The position numbers and the translations under genes were made by a program. Of a stretch of DNA of 64,000 nt, positions 46,857-57,815 are shown one piece after another. Location: NCBI GenBank assembly GCA_037447655.1, contig JBBHKE010001096.1:62001-126000 (forward strand), written 5' to 3'. The notes beneath the pieces are model-generated. The model saw nothing but the letters and a program-made list of their open reading frames with translations. It had not been told where the DNA came from and made no database searches. Every line of letters begins with the position of its first letter. Within the stretch, counting starts at the first letter, position 1. Source of the DNA: Zygnema cylindricum (taxonomy: Eukaryota > Streptophyta > Zygnematophyceae > Zygnematales > Zygnemataceae).

Positions 46857-47533
46857 TAAGGGTACTTTCGCATGTAACCGAAACTTAGTTTTGTTACTTT
46901 GTTTTTTAGCAAAGATTCTCCGTACAACTTTCAGAGCATTCGGATGTAAATGCAAATAACTTGTCACTTAAAAAAGTGACTTACGTAGACGTGTACAAAA
47001 CATTGTGACAGATGAAGTGGTTCACAAAATGAGGCGAAACTTCCACTCGGCTTCAATTTGAGGAGTTTCTCCGCAAGCTGTACAATTTTTTTGACTTCGT
47101 AATTCTGTACGCCACATTGTCGACGTGTCAAAACCCTGAAATACCTTTCGCTGTTGCACAGAAATGCGATTTCGCTTTTTGTTTTCCCACTTGCCGACAG
47201 GTGGCCAATGTTTTTCATACGCCGTATGTGTGAAGACACGTGTTTTCAGAGAGACGGTCCCGTACAGAAATCAGCGCACGGTAAACAGTACGCACAGGCT
47301 GGAAACGCGCAGTGTGTGTTGAAAGGACGCGAAAGTGGGTCGAAATGTTCTAGACGACAAATTGTATCGCGCTAGACGACAAACTACACTACGTATAAAG
47401 TTTAAAGGTAACGCAACTTGTACGGTGGTAATTTGTATTTTTTGGTACGGCTGCGGATTTTCTCGTTTTTTTAAGTTATGGAGGAAAACGACAGAAAATA
47501 ACTGTAACTTTAGCACATGCGAAAGTACCCTTA
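46857..47533. mobile_element. 677-bp TIR element (TAAGGGTACTTTCGCATGT family), complete copy
   Basis: Left end TAAGGGTACTTTCGCATGT (46857-46875) is the exact complement of the right end (47515-47533). The interior shares about 600 bp with the opposed copy at 47927-48670, including a segment (minus strand about 47060-47170) open in two frames in both copies. No transposase is evident, so it is probably non-autonomous. A target duplication was not resolved. Confidence 0.8.
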
Positions 47534-47657
47534 ATTTGGGAATTTTATCCCACTTATGAGTCTAAAAATAAGAGGGCATATATCGACGCAACCGTAAGCA
47601 CGCAGTCTCTGTCTTGTAGTGAAGATTATCCGTACTACTGTACTGCACCGTACAATA

Positions 47658-47882
47658 CAGTACACCGTGAATCGGTATTGGCGTAATGGACGCTATTTAA
47701 GGTACCTTTTTTTTTTGCAAATTCTCAAATAGAATTATCCACACTATTTAAAAAAACCCTAATTCCTAATTAGAATAAACTATTTCGTTGAAAATTTCCA
47801 GATTCTCAATTAGCGTAAATAACGTTAATTGTTCCTACACGCTAAAGAAACCTTTACGCGAATAACGATTCACGGTGTACTG
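47658..47882. mobile_element. 225-bp Tc1/mariner-like MITE with TA target duplication
   Basis: The ends CAGTACACCGTGAATCG and CGATTCACGGTGTACTG are perfect inverted repeats and extend further with two mismatches. TA flanks both sides (47656-47657, 47883-47884). A terminal CAGT and TA target are typical of Tc1/mariner. Confidence 0.85.
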
Positions 47883-47926
47883 TAGTTTCACATGCTTCCA
47901 ATGTCCGATAACAAAAGTCGTCACTT

Positions 47927-48670
47927 AGGGTACTTTCGCATGTGCTAAAGTTATTGATATTTTCTGTCGTTTTACTCCATAACCTCAAAAAAACGATAAA
48001 ATTTGCAGCTGTACCAAAAAATTGGATTTTCCACCGTACAAGTTGCATTACCTCTAAACTTTATATGTATTGCAGTTTGTCGTCTAGCGCGATGCATTTT
48101 GTCGTCTAGCGCATTTTGACCCACTTTCGCGTCCTTCCAGCTCACGTTTAAAATTTACATAAAATCACCTCGCGAGGTGATTTTAAATGAAGTTCCATGA
48201 GGTGAGCGAGTAGGCAGATGCTGTCGCATGTGTCGGAAGTTGTTTACAATATTTGTGCGCCGACTACAAAAAAAAAACACACTGCATGTTTCCAGCCTGT
48301 GCGTAATGTTTTCCGTGCGCTGATGTGCGTACTATTTTTCGTGCGCTGATTCCGTATAAGGGCCATCTCTCTCAAACATACGTGTCTTCACACATACGCG
48401 TAGGAAAAACATTGGGCACCTGTCGGCAAGTGGGAAAACGAAGAACGAAACCGCATTTTTGTGCGACAACGAAAATTGTAATATGGTTTCGACACGACGA
48501 CAATGTAGGGTACGGACATTACGAAGTCACAAAATTTGTACAGCGTGCGGAGAGAAGCCTCAAATTGAAGCCGAGTGGAAGTTTCACCTCATTTTGTGTA
48601 CCACTTCACTTGTCGCATTGTTTCGTACACGTCTGCGTTAGTCACTTTTTCAATAATAAGTTAGGGTGCG
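47927..48670. mobile_element. TIR element (GGGTACTTTCGCATGT family), second copy, opposite orientation
   Basis: Starts AGGGTACTTTCGCATGTGC and runs as the reverse complement of 47533-46960 (shared words: GTCGTCTAGCGC, CCCACTTTCGCGTCC, GAAGCCGAGTGGAAGTTTC). Similarity fades after about 48670 and the right terminal repeat is missing. Confidence 0.7.
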
Positions 48671-49278
48671 TCTTTGTGTGCCAAAGTGATGGCTTTTTTT
48701 CTGTCGTTTTCTTGTAAAACTTAGAGCTATATTGTGTAAGTTTCCAACAGTACAAAAAAATAGAAAAGGAGAGAAGCACATTTTGCGTCATCATCGAATT
48801 TAAGATGTACTACATGATGTCGTCTTCTGTTCTTCGACCCACCGCCACGCCAAAAAACTTCATCTTCAAACTTTTTTAAAAAATACACGGCCAATGTGTT
48901 TTTAAAAAAAGTATTTTTCATGAAAAAATAAGAACACGTATTCGCACGTGGATTTTTTTTACAAAAAGTTCAAACAAATTCAAGCGACGGCGAAAAATAC
49001 ACTATTCATTATATTTTCCGTTTGCGTCCATCAAAGTACACAATTTGTTGTGTTTTGTCGCGTTTCGTTTGGTACAGACTTTTCCATTCCAAGGGTCCGA
49101 AACTTCTGATGCCATTTTACAAAATCTTGAGAAATCTTTGAGGGCGCCTCAATAAGTCGCACACTTTGCCTCTCTCACCCATCCTCGCATTCTCGCGATA
49201 TTTTAATGGCATTTTTTATAAATTTTGTGCGTCATCACATATTGTACACTATCGACAGCCGTCACGGGTATTGTTATT
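48671..49278. other. Intergenic, nothing recognised
   Basis: AT-rich. No ORF, repeat or splice structure that I can support. Confidence 0.4.
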
Positions 49279-50300
49279 TGCAATTCTGTTTCCTCCATTG
49301 GACTATAGAATTCAGGTAGCTTCTAGATAGTTTTGAACTTACCCAGTTTCATCCACAACCACTGCTGCCCTAGAAGACAATTGACCGTCTCACTACACCC
49401 TTGTGCAGCCTGGACTCCTCTGATTCGGTAGCAAAAACAATCACTGGAAACGGCCAAACAACCGATTAGTTATGAAGTGGCAAAGATGCCAAGTTTATAC
49501 AAAACTCTTTAAGGGAGAGGGGTCCCTACCTACCAAATTCTCTAAGTCCTAACCCCTCTCACAACCCCTATCTACCGACGTACGAACCAATCAAACGACT
49601 GTAGAGTACAGAAAGGTACTACGACCGATGTACTTTGTGTACGACCTGTGTACAGCAAGGCTATTAAGTGGACGCGTTTCTGCTTTTAACTCGTCCTTCT
49701 GTTCTCTAGAATTCCCGCGACCGAATGCTATCTCTCCACGTTTTGCCAGGTCACGCCACGTCAGAAAACAGCCAAGGTGATCATTCTGGGATTTCGGCTG
49801 CGATATGTGTCGTCGGATCATAAACCGTCATTTAATATTTGCAGTCCAAACAAATGTCCGATTCATTTCTTTCGTGCGAGAAAATGTTCGCACTGTATAT
49901 TACTTAGTTCTATGTTCTTTCATTTGTCATTCTGTTAATCGGATTTAGGATCAAAACATAGTTTATATAAATATCACACCTTATGTATGTTAACGAACCT
50001 CTACGATAGACAGGTTAGAGCTGACTGTTACGCCTTGCTCTGTCGGTTGGAGGATCGAGTCCTACCGGACTCAACCTTTTGTTGAGAGTGACATAAGTCA
50101 CTCTTTAGTCCTCCCTGTTGAACTAGGACAGCCATGGCTCAACCACCCTCAGCCATGGCTCAACCACCCTCTCTATCCTTCAGTGACTACAACAAGTATG
50201 GTGGCTGGAGGTGGAGGCAGGTTGTCTACCCTTTTCGTTTACCTATTTTACTGATATATTTAGACGTAGAAAATACCCTATAAATCAAATAATTTCAACA
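49279..50300 (-). repeat. Solo LTR of the Copia-1 family
   Basis: On the minus strand it runs from TGTTGAAATTATTTG (50300) to GAATTGCA (49279), 1022 bp, with the same internal landmarks as the LTRs at 55334 and 60680, including the gag ATG near its end (TCCATTGG at 49292-49299 on +). No primer-binding site follows, so it is a solo LTR. Flanks TTATT and TTAAC do not form a clean duplication. Confidence 0.8.
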
Positions 50301-50469
50301 TTAACATGTACAATCGTCACGCTTTTATTTGATGACTTCGTTTGGTGCACATAAAGACACCCGAAATCTGGGTCTTCCGGATCTGCGTTAAAAAACAAAG
50401 GAATTTCTCTAAGTTTAAAGTACATAGAGATGTTCTGTTTGAAGTACATAGAGACTCACCCTTATTTGC

Positions 50470-50564
50470 GTTTACATCCGAATGCTCTAAAAGTTGTACG
50501 GAGAATCTTCGCTAAACAACAAAGTAATAAAACTACGTTTCACTTACACGCGGAAGTACCCTTA
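50470..50564. mobile_element. Terminal fragment of the GGGTACTTTCGCATGT family
   Basis: Matches 3119-3215 (ATGCTCT.AAAGTTGTACGGAGAATCTTCGCTAAA) and ends GCGGAAGTACCCTTA. Only this end is present. Confidence 0.6.
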
Positions 50565-50811
50565 AAGTTTTGACACTTTTTGTGACACCATGTACGTCAT
50601 TTTCCTTGTGACGTTGTAGAAGTCATATTTTTTGTGACATTGTTGACATCATACCTATTTGTGTCACTGTCGACTCAATGATTTTGAAAATTTCTACAAT
50701 TGTTTCCTGATTTTTTTTTTTTGTCTTTGCTCTCTTGATTTGTCACCAAATTTCGTACACAAATAATACGAAGTTCCCTTTTTCATATATCTTTCTTTCC
50801 AAGCCAAGTAT

Positions 50812-52167
50812 AATCAAAAAGAAGGTATTGATTTTGAAAAGACCTTCTCTCCAGTTGTTAGATTTCCTACTGTTAGAATCTTGCTAAGTGTACCGGCTAT
50901 AGAAAAGATGGAAATACATCAAATGGATGTGAAAACCGCTTTCTTCCATGGAGAGTTAGAAGAAATCATTTATATGAAACAACGTGAAATGTATGTTGAA
51001 AAGGGAGAAAAGAATTAGTGTGTGAAGGGATGAAACCATTATATGCGCTAAAACAAACCCCGCGTCAGTGGAATTTGAAGTTAGATGAGTTTTTGACTGG
51101 ACTGGGATTTAAGAAAATTAGCTCAAATCATTCTGTATATATTTTACAAAGCGAGGATGGGATAATTTACATTGTTGTATATATAGATGACCCATTATTA
51201 ATAACTAAGTCAATGGATGAAATAAACCGCATTAAAGCGGCTTTAAGGTCTAGGTTTGCGCTGAAGGACCACGGAGAGGCAAAGTATATCTTAGGTATAA
51301 AGATAGAAAGAGACACAAACAAACGGTTGATTATGTTAACTCATAAAGAAGTAATAGGTAACATGCTGGAAAGATTTGAAATGAAAGATGTGAAAGGATC
51401 TATAACTCCCATGGAATTCAATCAGAATTTGGAAGGAATTGAGTCATACTCAGGTATAATGGCTTGTGAGAGTCTACAGACAGGGGAGGAAGAGTTTATG
51501 GCTTCAAAGCCATATAGACAGGTAGTTAGAAGTCTTATATATTTTATGAACTGTACGAGACCAGACATTGCAGCAGTTGTGGGAGTCATGAGTAGAAGTC
51601 TAGAGAATCCCAAAAAGGGAGATTGGGAATCAGAAAAAAATTGTGTTGAGATATCTTGCAGGTACTCAAAATCTCAAGCTTGTACTCGGAGGAGGAGAGG
51701 TGAAAATACAGACATGGAGCCATGCTAGCTATGGAGACATGCCAAGCCCAAAATCTACGACTGGCTTTGTTCTAAAGATTCGAGATGGAACTTGCTGCTG
51801 GAGTAGCAAATTACAAAAGGTTACACCTCAATCCCCAATAGAGTCAAAATATATGGCAACAGCTTCCGCCCTCAAAGAGCGCCTATAGGTCAAGTCCATT
51901 TTACAAGAACTTGGGCATATGCAAACTGGTCCTCGGGCTATCTGGTGTGACAACCAGGCAGCCATTGCAATTGCCTCTAATCCCAGCCATCACTTCAAGA
52001 GCAAACACATGGATGTTAAACTTCACTTTGTTAGAGAAAAAATAATTGTAAAAGTCGTTAAATTGTGTTATTTACCGAATGAGAAGATGGTGGGTGACAT
52101 GTTAACAAAAGCCATTCCTGCTCTTAAGTTACAGTTTTGCAAAGATGGTATTAGACTAAGGGAGTAA
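50812..52167 (+). pseudogene. Copia-3 RT-RNase H fragment
   Basis: Frames on + encode the C-terminal part of a Copia polyprotein: QKEGIDFEKTFSPVVRF, QMDVKTAFFHGELEE, a catalytic YIDD box (VVYIDDPLL, a variant of the usual YVDD), MNCTRPDIAAVVG, then after a frameshift near 51640 the RNase H (SHASYGD, WCDNQAAIAIA, SKHMDV). In-frame stops lie at about 51016 and 51886. Gag, protease and integrase are absent. It is diverged from the complete element at 55334-61682, so it belongs to another family. Confidence 0.8.
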
Positions 52168-52190
52168 CTGAGTCTAAAGATTTAGGGGAA

Positions 52191-52574
52191 TGTTGTAATT
52201 TATAAATATTTATTTCAGTAAATAGCGGCAAAAATAACTTAGAATATTTTATAAGTAGTCTACTGTTATACTTGCATAAATTAGCGTTACAGTATGGGGA
52301 ATGATTGCAAAGATGGTATTAGACTAAGTGAGTAACTGAGTCTAAAAATTTACGGGAATGTTGTAATTTATAAATATTTATTACAGTAAATAGGGGCAAA
52401 AATAACTTAGAATATTTTATAAGTAGTCTACTGTTATACTTGCATAAATTAGCGTTACAGTATGGGGAATGTTGTAATTTATAAATATTTATTTCAGTAA
52501 ATAGGGGCAAAAATAACTTAGAATATTTTATAAGTAGTCTACTGTTATACTTGCATAAATTAGCGTTACAGTAG
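52191..52574 (+). repeat. Tandemly repeated start of the Copia-3 3' LTR
   Basis: Three copies of a ~111-bp unit starting TGTTGTAATTTATAAATA (52191, 52359, 52470). Between the first two lies a 57-bp repeat (52302-52358) of the RNase H end plus polypurine tract (GCAAAGATGGTATTAGACTA..GGGAA), copied from 52136-52190. Confidence 0.9.
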
Positions 52575-53391
52575 CAAAAAATACAGTAGACTGCATTGTA
52601 CTTTTACAAAGACACGTGTCGGTAAAAGAAAGTATGCAGGTTTTTTGGAGTGGCGCCTACAGTCAGCCATACGCGTCACGCAGTTGACAATTTGATTCAC
52701 AAGATCGGACGAACGGGATCTGAACCGGGTATTTTGGAAATATATGGTACAGTTCGATGGTACCATCGTCAATTGAATTTGTTCCAACGGACGCGATTCA
52801 CTTGGGACCATAAGCGTGATTCGCGCAGGACCACAAGTGACGAAGCACTCAGGTGCTTCGTACTACACGACCACATTCGGTTGGACTTTAGCTACTACCG
52901 CTGACTAAGCATTTGGAACGTTTTACGTACGGTTGGAACGTTTTGTGTACGGTTCAATATCTGGAAATATCTGAATAACATTGTTTTGTAGTTTAGTGTA
53001 ATAAAAAAAAAGTGTTCCATTAATCAGGTTTTTAGAAAATATCAATTACGGTTTGAAGGTACAGTGACGTACAGGTAGGATGCTTTGTCATTAGTCAGGA
53101 CAATAACAATAGTAACGGTTACCCAAATTAGTGTAGATCAATAGATACACACCGTGAGTATATAACTTAGGACTTAGCCAATTTTGTAGGATCCAGTTTT
53201 GGGAATATGATTTCATAAGGGCAGTTTTTGGGATTTACTAGATCATTTGGGCTGCAATTTTGGGAATTGTCAGTGTACTGAATTGTGTATCACTGTGGCA
53301 AATTTGAGGCATAGTGGCTTTCTGAGTCATATTTTGTCTCAGTTCAAGGTTGGTTATTGAGTTGGTACTTTGATAGTTTTTGATGTTTTTT

Positions 53392-54318
53392 ATGTCTACT
53401 GCCACTACTACTGCTGGTTCTCCTCCTGCAACGGTGGTTATACAACAACAGATTATGGGCCTTTCGTCAAAAAATCCTATCTTCAATGGCCAAAAGTATG
53501 CTTTTAAGGCGGCGATGGTTGAATCGTCGTTTGAAACTGTTGACTTATTGGGGGTCTTTGATGGCTCCCTTGATGAAACAGATCCAACTTGGGTGAACAA
53601 TAATTCATTGCCAAGGAACAATCTAATTCTTTATATTTGAGAAAATTTGGTCATGTCTCGACTGAAAATGAAGAAGGCGAGCGAGATTTGGACATCACTG
53701 AAATCGACTTTTGAGAAAGCGAATGTTCGGGTGAAACTCTTAGTGGTTGGAAATATTTGGGTTTACAAATACTCGGGGGGTACTATGGTCGAGTATTGTG
53801 ACATTTTTCGTGCACTCATTGATGCTCACTCTTCTGCTAGGGAGTCATTTCCTCAGTTTCAGTAGGCAGCTGTGCTTATTAGAGGACTTCCTAGTAGCAT
53901 GAAGGGTGTGTCTGTTCAGTTAAAAAGTCATGATAAAGCTAGCTGGGATTTTTCCATAGACTCTGACAAAAGAAATCATATTAATCAGAACAAGAGTCAG
54001 TTTAACCAGAATCAGAATCAATTAACCAATATAATCAGAGGTAGATTAGGCCATCTTCTACTACTTGTTTTTATTGTTCTGAGATGGGTCATGGATACAG
54101 GTAACGTCCTAAGCTGAAAAATGCTAATGAGACAGGTTTATACAGGCCAGGTTGGCAGCAAAACCAATATCATGGAGTCTTTTCTGTAAATCCTACCTGT
54201 GGAAATACTCTCTTTTAAGCTTCTGCAACTAATGCAGATGAATCTTTAAGCTTCAATGAGACAGAGGATGCGAAGTTATTTGCTATGGCGGCAGCCATGG
54301 AGGGTCCTAAGGATGTAG
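53392..54318 (+). pseudogene. Gag of element B, broken
   Basis: Starts at the ATG (53392) inside the LTR and passes through the primer-binding site as QQIMGL, followed by NPIFNGQKY, the usual gag N-terminal signature. Later blocks include MKKASEIWTSLKSTFEKAN and LIRGLPSSMKG. In-frame stops lie at 53638-53640 and about 53863. A frameshift near 54040 precedes a zinc knuckle missing its last cysteine (CFYCSEMGHGYR). The frame runs on into the second LTR. Confidence 0.75.
53451..53461 (+). other. Element B primer-binding site, initiator tRNA-Met anticodon-arm type
   Basis: GATTATGGGCC follows the LTR end ACA directly. It differs by one base from GGTTATGGGCC in the Copia-1 and Copia-2 elements. 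Confidence 0.6.
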
Positions 54319-55158
54319 TGCAGGTTTTTTGGAGTGGCGCCTACAGTCAGCCACACGCGTCACGCAGTTGACAATTTGAATCACAAGATCGGACGAACGG
54401 GATCTGAACCGGGTATTTTGGAAATATATGGTACAGTTCGATGGTACCATCGTCGATTGAATTTGTTCCAACGGACGCGATTCACCTGGAACCACAAGCG
54501 TGATTCGCGCAGGACCACAAGTGACGAAACACTCAAGTGCTTCGTACTACACGACCACATTCGGTTGGACTTTAGCGACCACCGCTGACTTAGCATTTGG
54601 AACGTTTTATGTACACTTGGAACGTTTTCTGTACGGTTCAATATCTGGAAATATCTGAATAACATTGTTTTGTAGTTTAGTGTAATAAAAAAATAGTGTT
54701 CCATTAATCAGGTTTTTAGAAAATATCAATTACGGTTTGAAGGTACAGTGACGTACAGGTAGATGCTTTGTCATTAGTTAGGACAATAACAATAGTAACG
54801 GTTACCCAAATTAGTGTAGATCAATAGATACACACTGTGAGTATATAACTTAGGACTTAGCCAATTTTGTAGCATTCAGTTTTGGGAATATGATTTTCTA
54901 ATGGCAGTTTTTGGGAGACTTCCAAACATTTTATCTTATGGTTTACTTGATCATTTGAGCTGCAATTTTGGGAATTGTCAGTTTACTGTATTGTGTATCA
55001 TTGTGGTAAATTTGAGGTTTATTGGCTTTTTGAGTCATTTTTTGTGTCTGTTCAAAGTTGACAAATGAGTAGATACTTTGATAGTTTCTGTTGTTTTTTA
55101 TGTCTACTTCCACTACTACTGCTGGTTCTCCTCCTGCAACGGTGGTTGTAGAAGAACA

Positions 55159-55333
55159 CTTGTGACGTCGCATGTCTTCCAATGACATTATAGACGTATC
55201 ACATTCTAGTATGTGCAGTTTCACGGATGAAAAAGATGTGTTTTGCCTTTGCGTCTCACGTCGGGTCGACGTGAAATGGCATCAGAACTTCGAGACCCTT
55301 GCAAACAAAAAAAAATCCGTACTAAACGAAAAC
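55159..55333. other. Short spacer between element B and Copia-1
   Basis: No ORF of note. Its last five bases AAAAC (55329-55333) are the left target duplication of Copia-1. Confidence 0.6.
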
Positions 55334-56336
55334 TGCAATTCTATGTCCTCCATTAAACTACAGAATACAAGAAGCCTCTAGATAGTATTTAACTAACCCA
55401 CTTTAAGCCACAACCACTTCTGCCCAAGAAGGCAAACTGACAATTTGACTGCACCCCTGTGTAGCCTAGACTCCCCTGAGTCCGTAGCAAAAAGAATCAC
55501 TGAAAACGGCCAACCAGGCGATAAGTTATGAGCCGGCAAAAATGCCAATTTATACAAAGCTCTCTTAGAGAGAGGTGTCTATCTACCAAATATTTTCTAA
55601 GTCCTAAATCCCTCTCACAACCCCTATCTACTAAAGTACGAACCAATCGTATTAGTGTAAAGTACAGAAAGGTACTATGGCCGATGTACTTTCCGTACGG
55701 CCGGTGTACGACAAGGCTCTTGAGTGGACGCGTGTCATTTTTCCACTTGTCCGTATTTCCTCCGGAATATCCGCGACCGAATGTAATCCTTCCACGCGGC
55801 GCCACGTCATGCCACGTCCATAAAATCCAAAGTGACCATTCCGCGATCTTGGCGACGACGTGCGCCGTCAGATTTAAATCCGACATTAAATGTCGACCGT
55901 TCAACGTGTCTGTTTCATTTGTTTCGTGCGAAATGACGTTCGCACTAAACCTTAACAAGTTCTATGTTCGTTTCGTTTCATATTCCAGTTAGATCATTTC
56001 GGTACTATACAATAGTTTATATATGAATGAAACCCTATATCATCTAACGGACTTCTACGACAGACTGGTTAGGGCTAACGGCTACGCCGCGCTCCACCAG
56101 TCGGGGGTTCGAGTCCTGCCGGACTCAACCTTTTTGTTGAGAGTGACTTAAGTCACTCTTTAGTCCTTCCTATGGAGCTCAGGCAGCCATGGCTCCATCG
56201 CTCTCTCTCTCCTTCAGTGACTACAACAAGTATGGGGGAGAGAGAGAAGAGATGGAGGCAGGCTGCCATCATTTCTTATATATGTTTCCGCTAATTTATT
56301 TTAAACTAGAAAATACAAAAACTACTTATTTCAACA
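55334..56336 (-). repeat. Copia-1 3' LTR
   Basis: 1003 bp, TGTTGAAATAAG..GAATTGCA on the minus strand. TATA-like TATAAATTGG lies at 55545-55554 (complement). It contains the antisense tRNA-like module at about 56062-56135. Confidence 0.95.
56062..56135 (+). other. tRNA-like Pol III module inside the Copia-1 3' LTR, antisense to the element
   Basis: A-box-like CTGGTTAGGGCTAACGG (56065-56081), a perfect B-box GGTTCGAGTCC (56106-56116) about 25 bp further on, then a T5 run (56131-56135). T-stem pairing is poor, so this is a tRNA-derived promoter relic and not a normal tRNA. The same layout recurs at 61406-61481 and, weaker, 50010-50080. Confidence 0.55.
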
Positions 56337-56350
56337 CTCCCCTTATTTTC
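56337..56350 (-). other. Copia-1 polypurine tract
   Basis: AAAATAAGGGGAG on the minus strand immediately before the 3' LTR start TGTTG. The same word precedes the LTR of Copia-4 (45023). Confidence 0.8.
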
Positions 56351-57150
56351 TAGTCTATTTTTAATTTTTCTTTTAATCCACATTTTTCCCTGCAGTATTT
56401 TAATTTCGGCGAGGGTACAGGTTTGGTCATCATGTCCGCTACCATTTCCTCATCAGATCTATATACAAGATTCACTATTTTATTCTCAACTTTTTCTCTT
56501 ACAAAACTTAATCTTATGTCCATATGTTTAGCCTTAAAATGATGTTTTGGATTTGCTGCAATTGCTATGGCCGCTTGATTATCACAAAACACTTCATGCA
56601 CTCCCTCCTTCATATACCCAAGTTCTTGCAGCAAGGACTTGACCCACATCAACTCTTTCACAGCAGAACAAGAGGCCATGTACTCAGCCTCCATGGTGGA
56701 CTGTGCAACCACCTTTTGTTGCTTACTGCTCCAACAGCATGCACCTTCCCCAACATACAACACATACCCAGAAGTGCATCGTCTCATAGGTGCGTCCCCA
56801 TAACTGGCATCACTCCAAGTAGTGATGTCAGTGTGCTCCCCTCCCAAATGCAACCATAACTCTCTGGTTCCAACCAGATATCTCATGACTCTCTTGGCTG
56901 CCTCCCAATCCCTCTTCCTAGGATCATTCAGACTCCTACTGAGTACTCCAACTGCTGCCGCTATGTCCGGCCTGGTACAATTCATAAAATAGATTAAACT
57001 TCCTACGACCTGTCTATAAGGGATAGTCTTCATAAACTCTCTCTCTTCAATACTCATTTGATCATCTAAGATAATTACTCCTCCTTCTACACTCCCATCA
57101 CTTACTTTTTTCAAGTCCATGGGAGTGGTACAACTGTTAGCATTTTCCAC
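56350..57150 (-). pseudogene. Copia-1 RNase H region
   Basis: 267 codons including RQVVGSLIYFMNCTRPDIAAAVG, WSDASYGD, MEAEYMA, the DNQAAIAIA block and HFKAKHMDIRL, ending ADMMTKPVPSPKL. It is separated from RT by a one-base frameshift near 57145-57155. Its own frame is intact. Confidence 0.9.
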
Positions 57151-57815
57151 TGGAATTTCTCAAGCATATTACCTATTGCTTCTTTCTGAGTAAGTCTGAT
57201 AATCTTCTTCCCCCTATCTCTCTCCATCTGAATCCCCAAAATATATTTTGCCTCCCCTAAATCCTTCATATCAAATCTGCTTCTAAGATCTGTTTTTAAC
57301 TTATTTATCTTTTCCAAGGATTTACTCAACACAAGCAGATCATCCACATAAATTGCAATAAAAATGACACCATTCTCATCTTCAAACATATAGATAGAAT
57401 GGTCAGAGGTGATACGGATATATCCCAGACTGGTAAGAAACTCATCTAGTTTCTTATTCCACTGTCGGGGAGCCTGCTTTAGTCCATATAAGGACTTTAT
57501 GAGCCTGCAGACTTTGCTCTCTTCTCCTTCTTCCACGAACCCCTCGGGTTGTCTCATGAAAATTTCTTCCTCTAACTCACCATTGAGGAAAGCAGTCTTA
57601 ATGTCCATCTGATGTATTTCCATGTCTTCCGCTGCTGCCAGACTGAGGAGAATCCTTACTGATGGGAACCGAACAACTGGAGCAAAGGTCTCCTCGTAGT
57701 CAATCCCCTCCTTTTGGGTGAACCCTTTCGCTACCAATCGAGCCTTATATCTCTCAATGGTATTATCTGGGTTCAGTTTTAGTTTAAATACCCATTTACA
57801 CCCAATAGGTTTTTC
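57111..57815 (-). pseudogene. Copia-1 reverse transcriptase region
   Basis: Recognisable RVT_2 domain: YEETFAPVVRF, QMDIKTAFLNGELEE, SLYGLKQAPRQW and the catalytic IYVDDLLV. The ORF from 57737 is intact, and homology reaches upstream to about 57815, where a frameshift disconnects it from the integrase frame. Confidence 0.9.

Larger units (their letters stand above)
52635..55158 (+). mobile_element. Copia-type gag-only element (element B)
   Basis: LTRs at 52635-53450 and 54319-55158 (816 and 840 bp; one ~25-bp indel), starting TGCAGGTTTTTTGG and ending in ACA. Between them is only a decayed gag. No pol and no clear polypurine tract. Five-base flanks (AAGTA; CTTGT) do not match. Confidence 0.85.

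Noticed and set aside
49274-50305. Target-site duplication for the solo LTR
   Set aside because: Flanks TTATT and TTAAC agree at only the first three bases, which is not enough to claim one.
56062-56135. Functional tRNA gene in the LTR
   Set aside because: B-box and T run are present but the T-stem and acceptor stem do not pair, so a tRNA-derived relic is the better reading.
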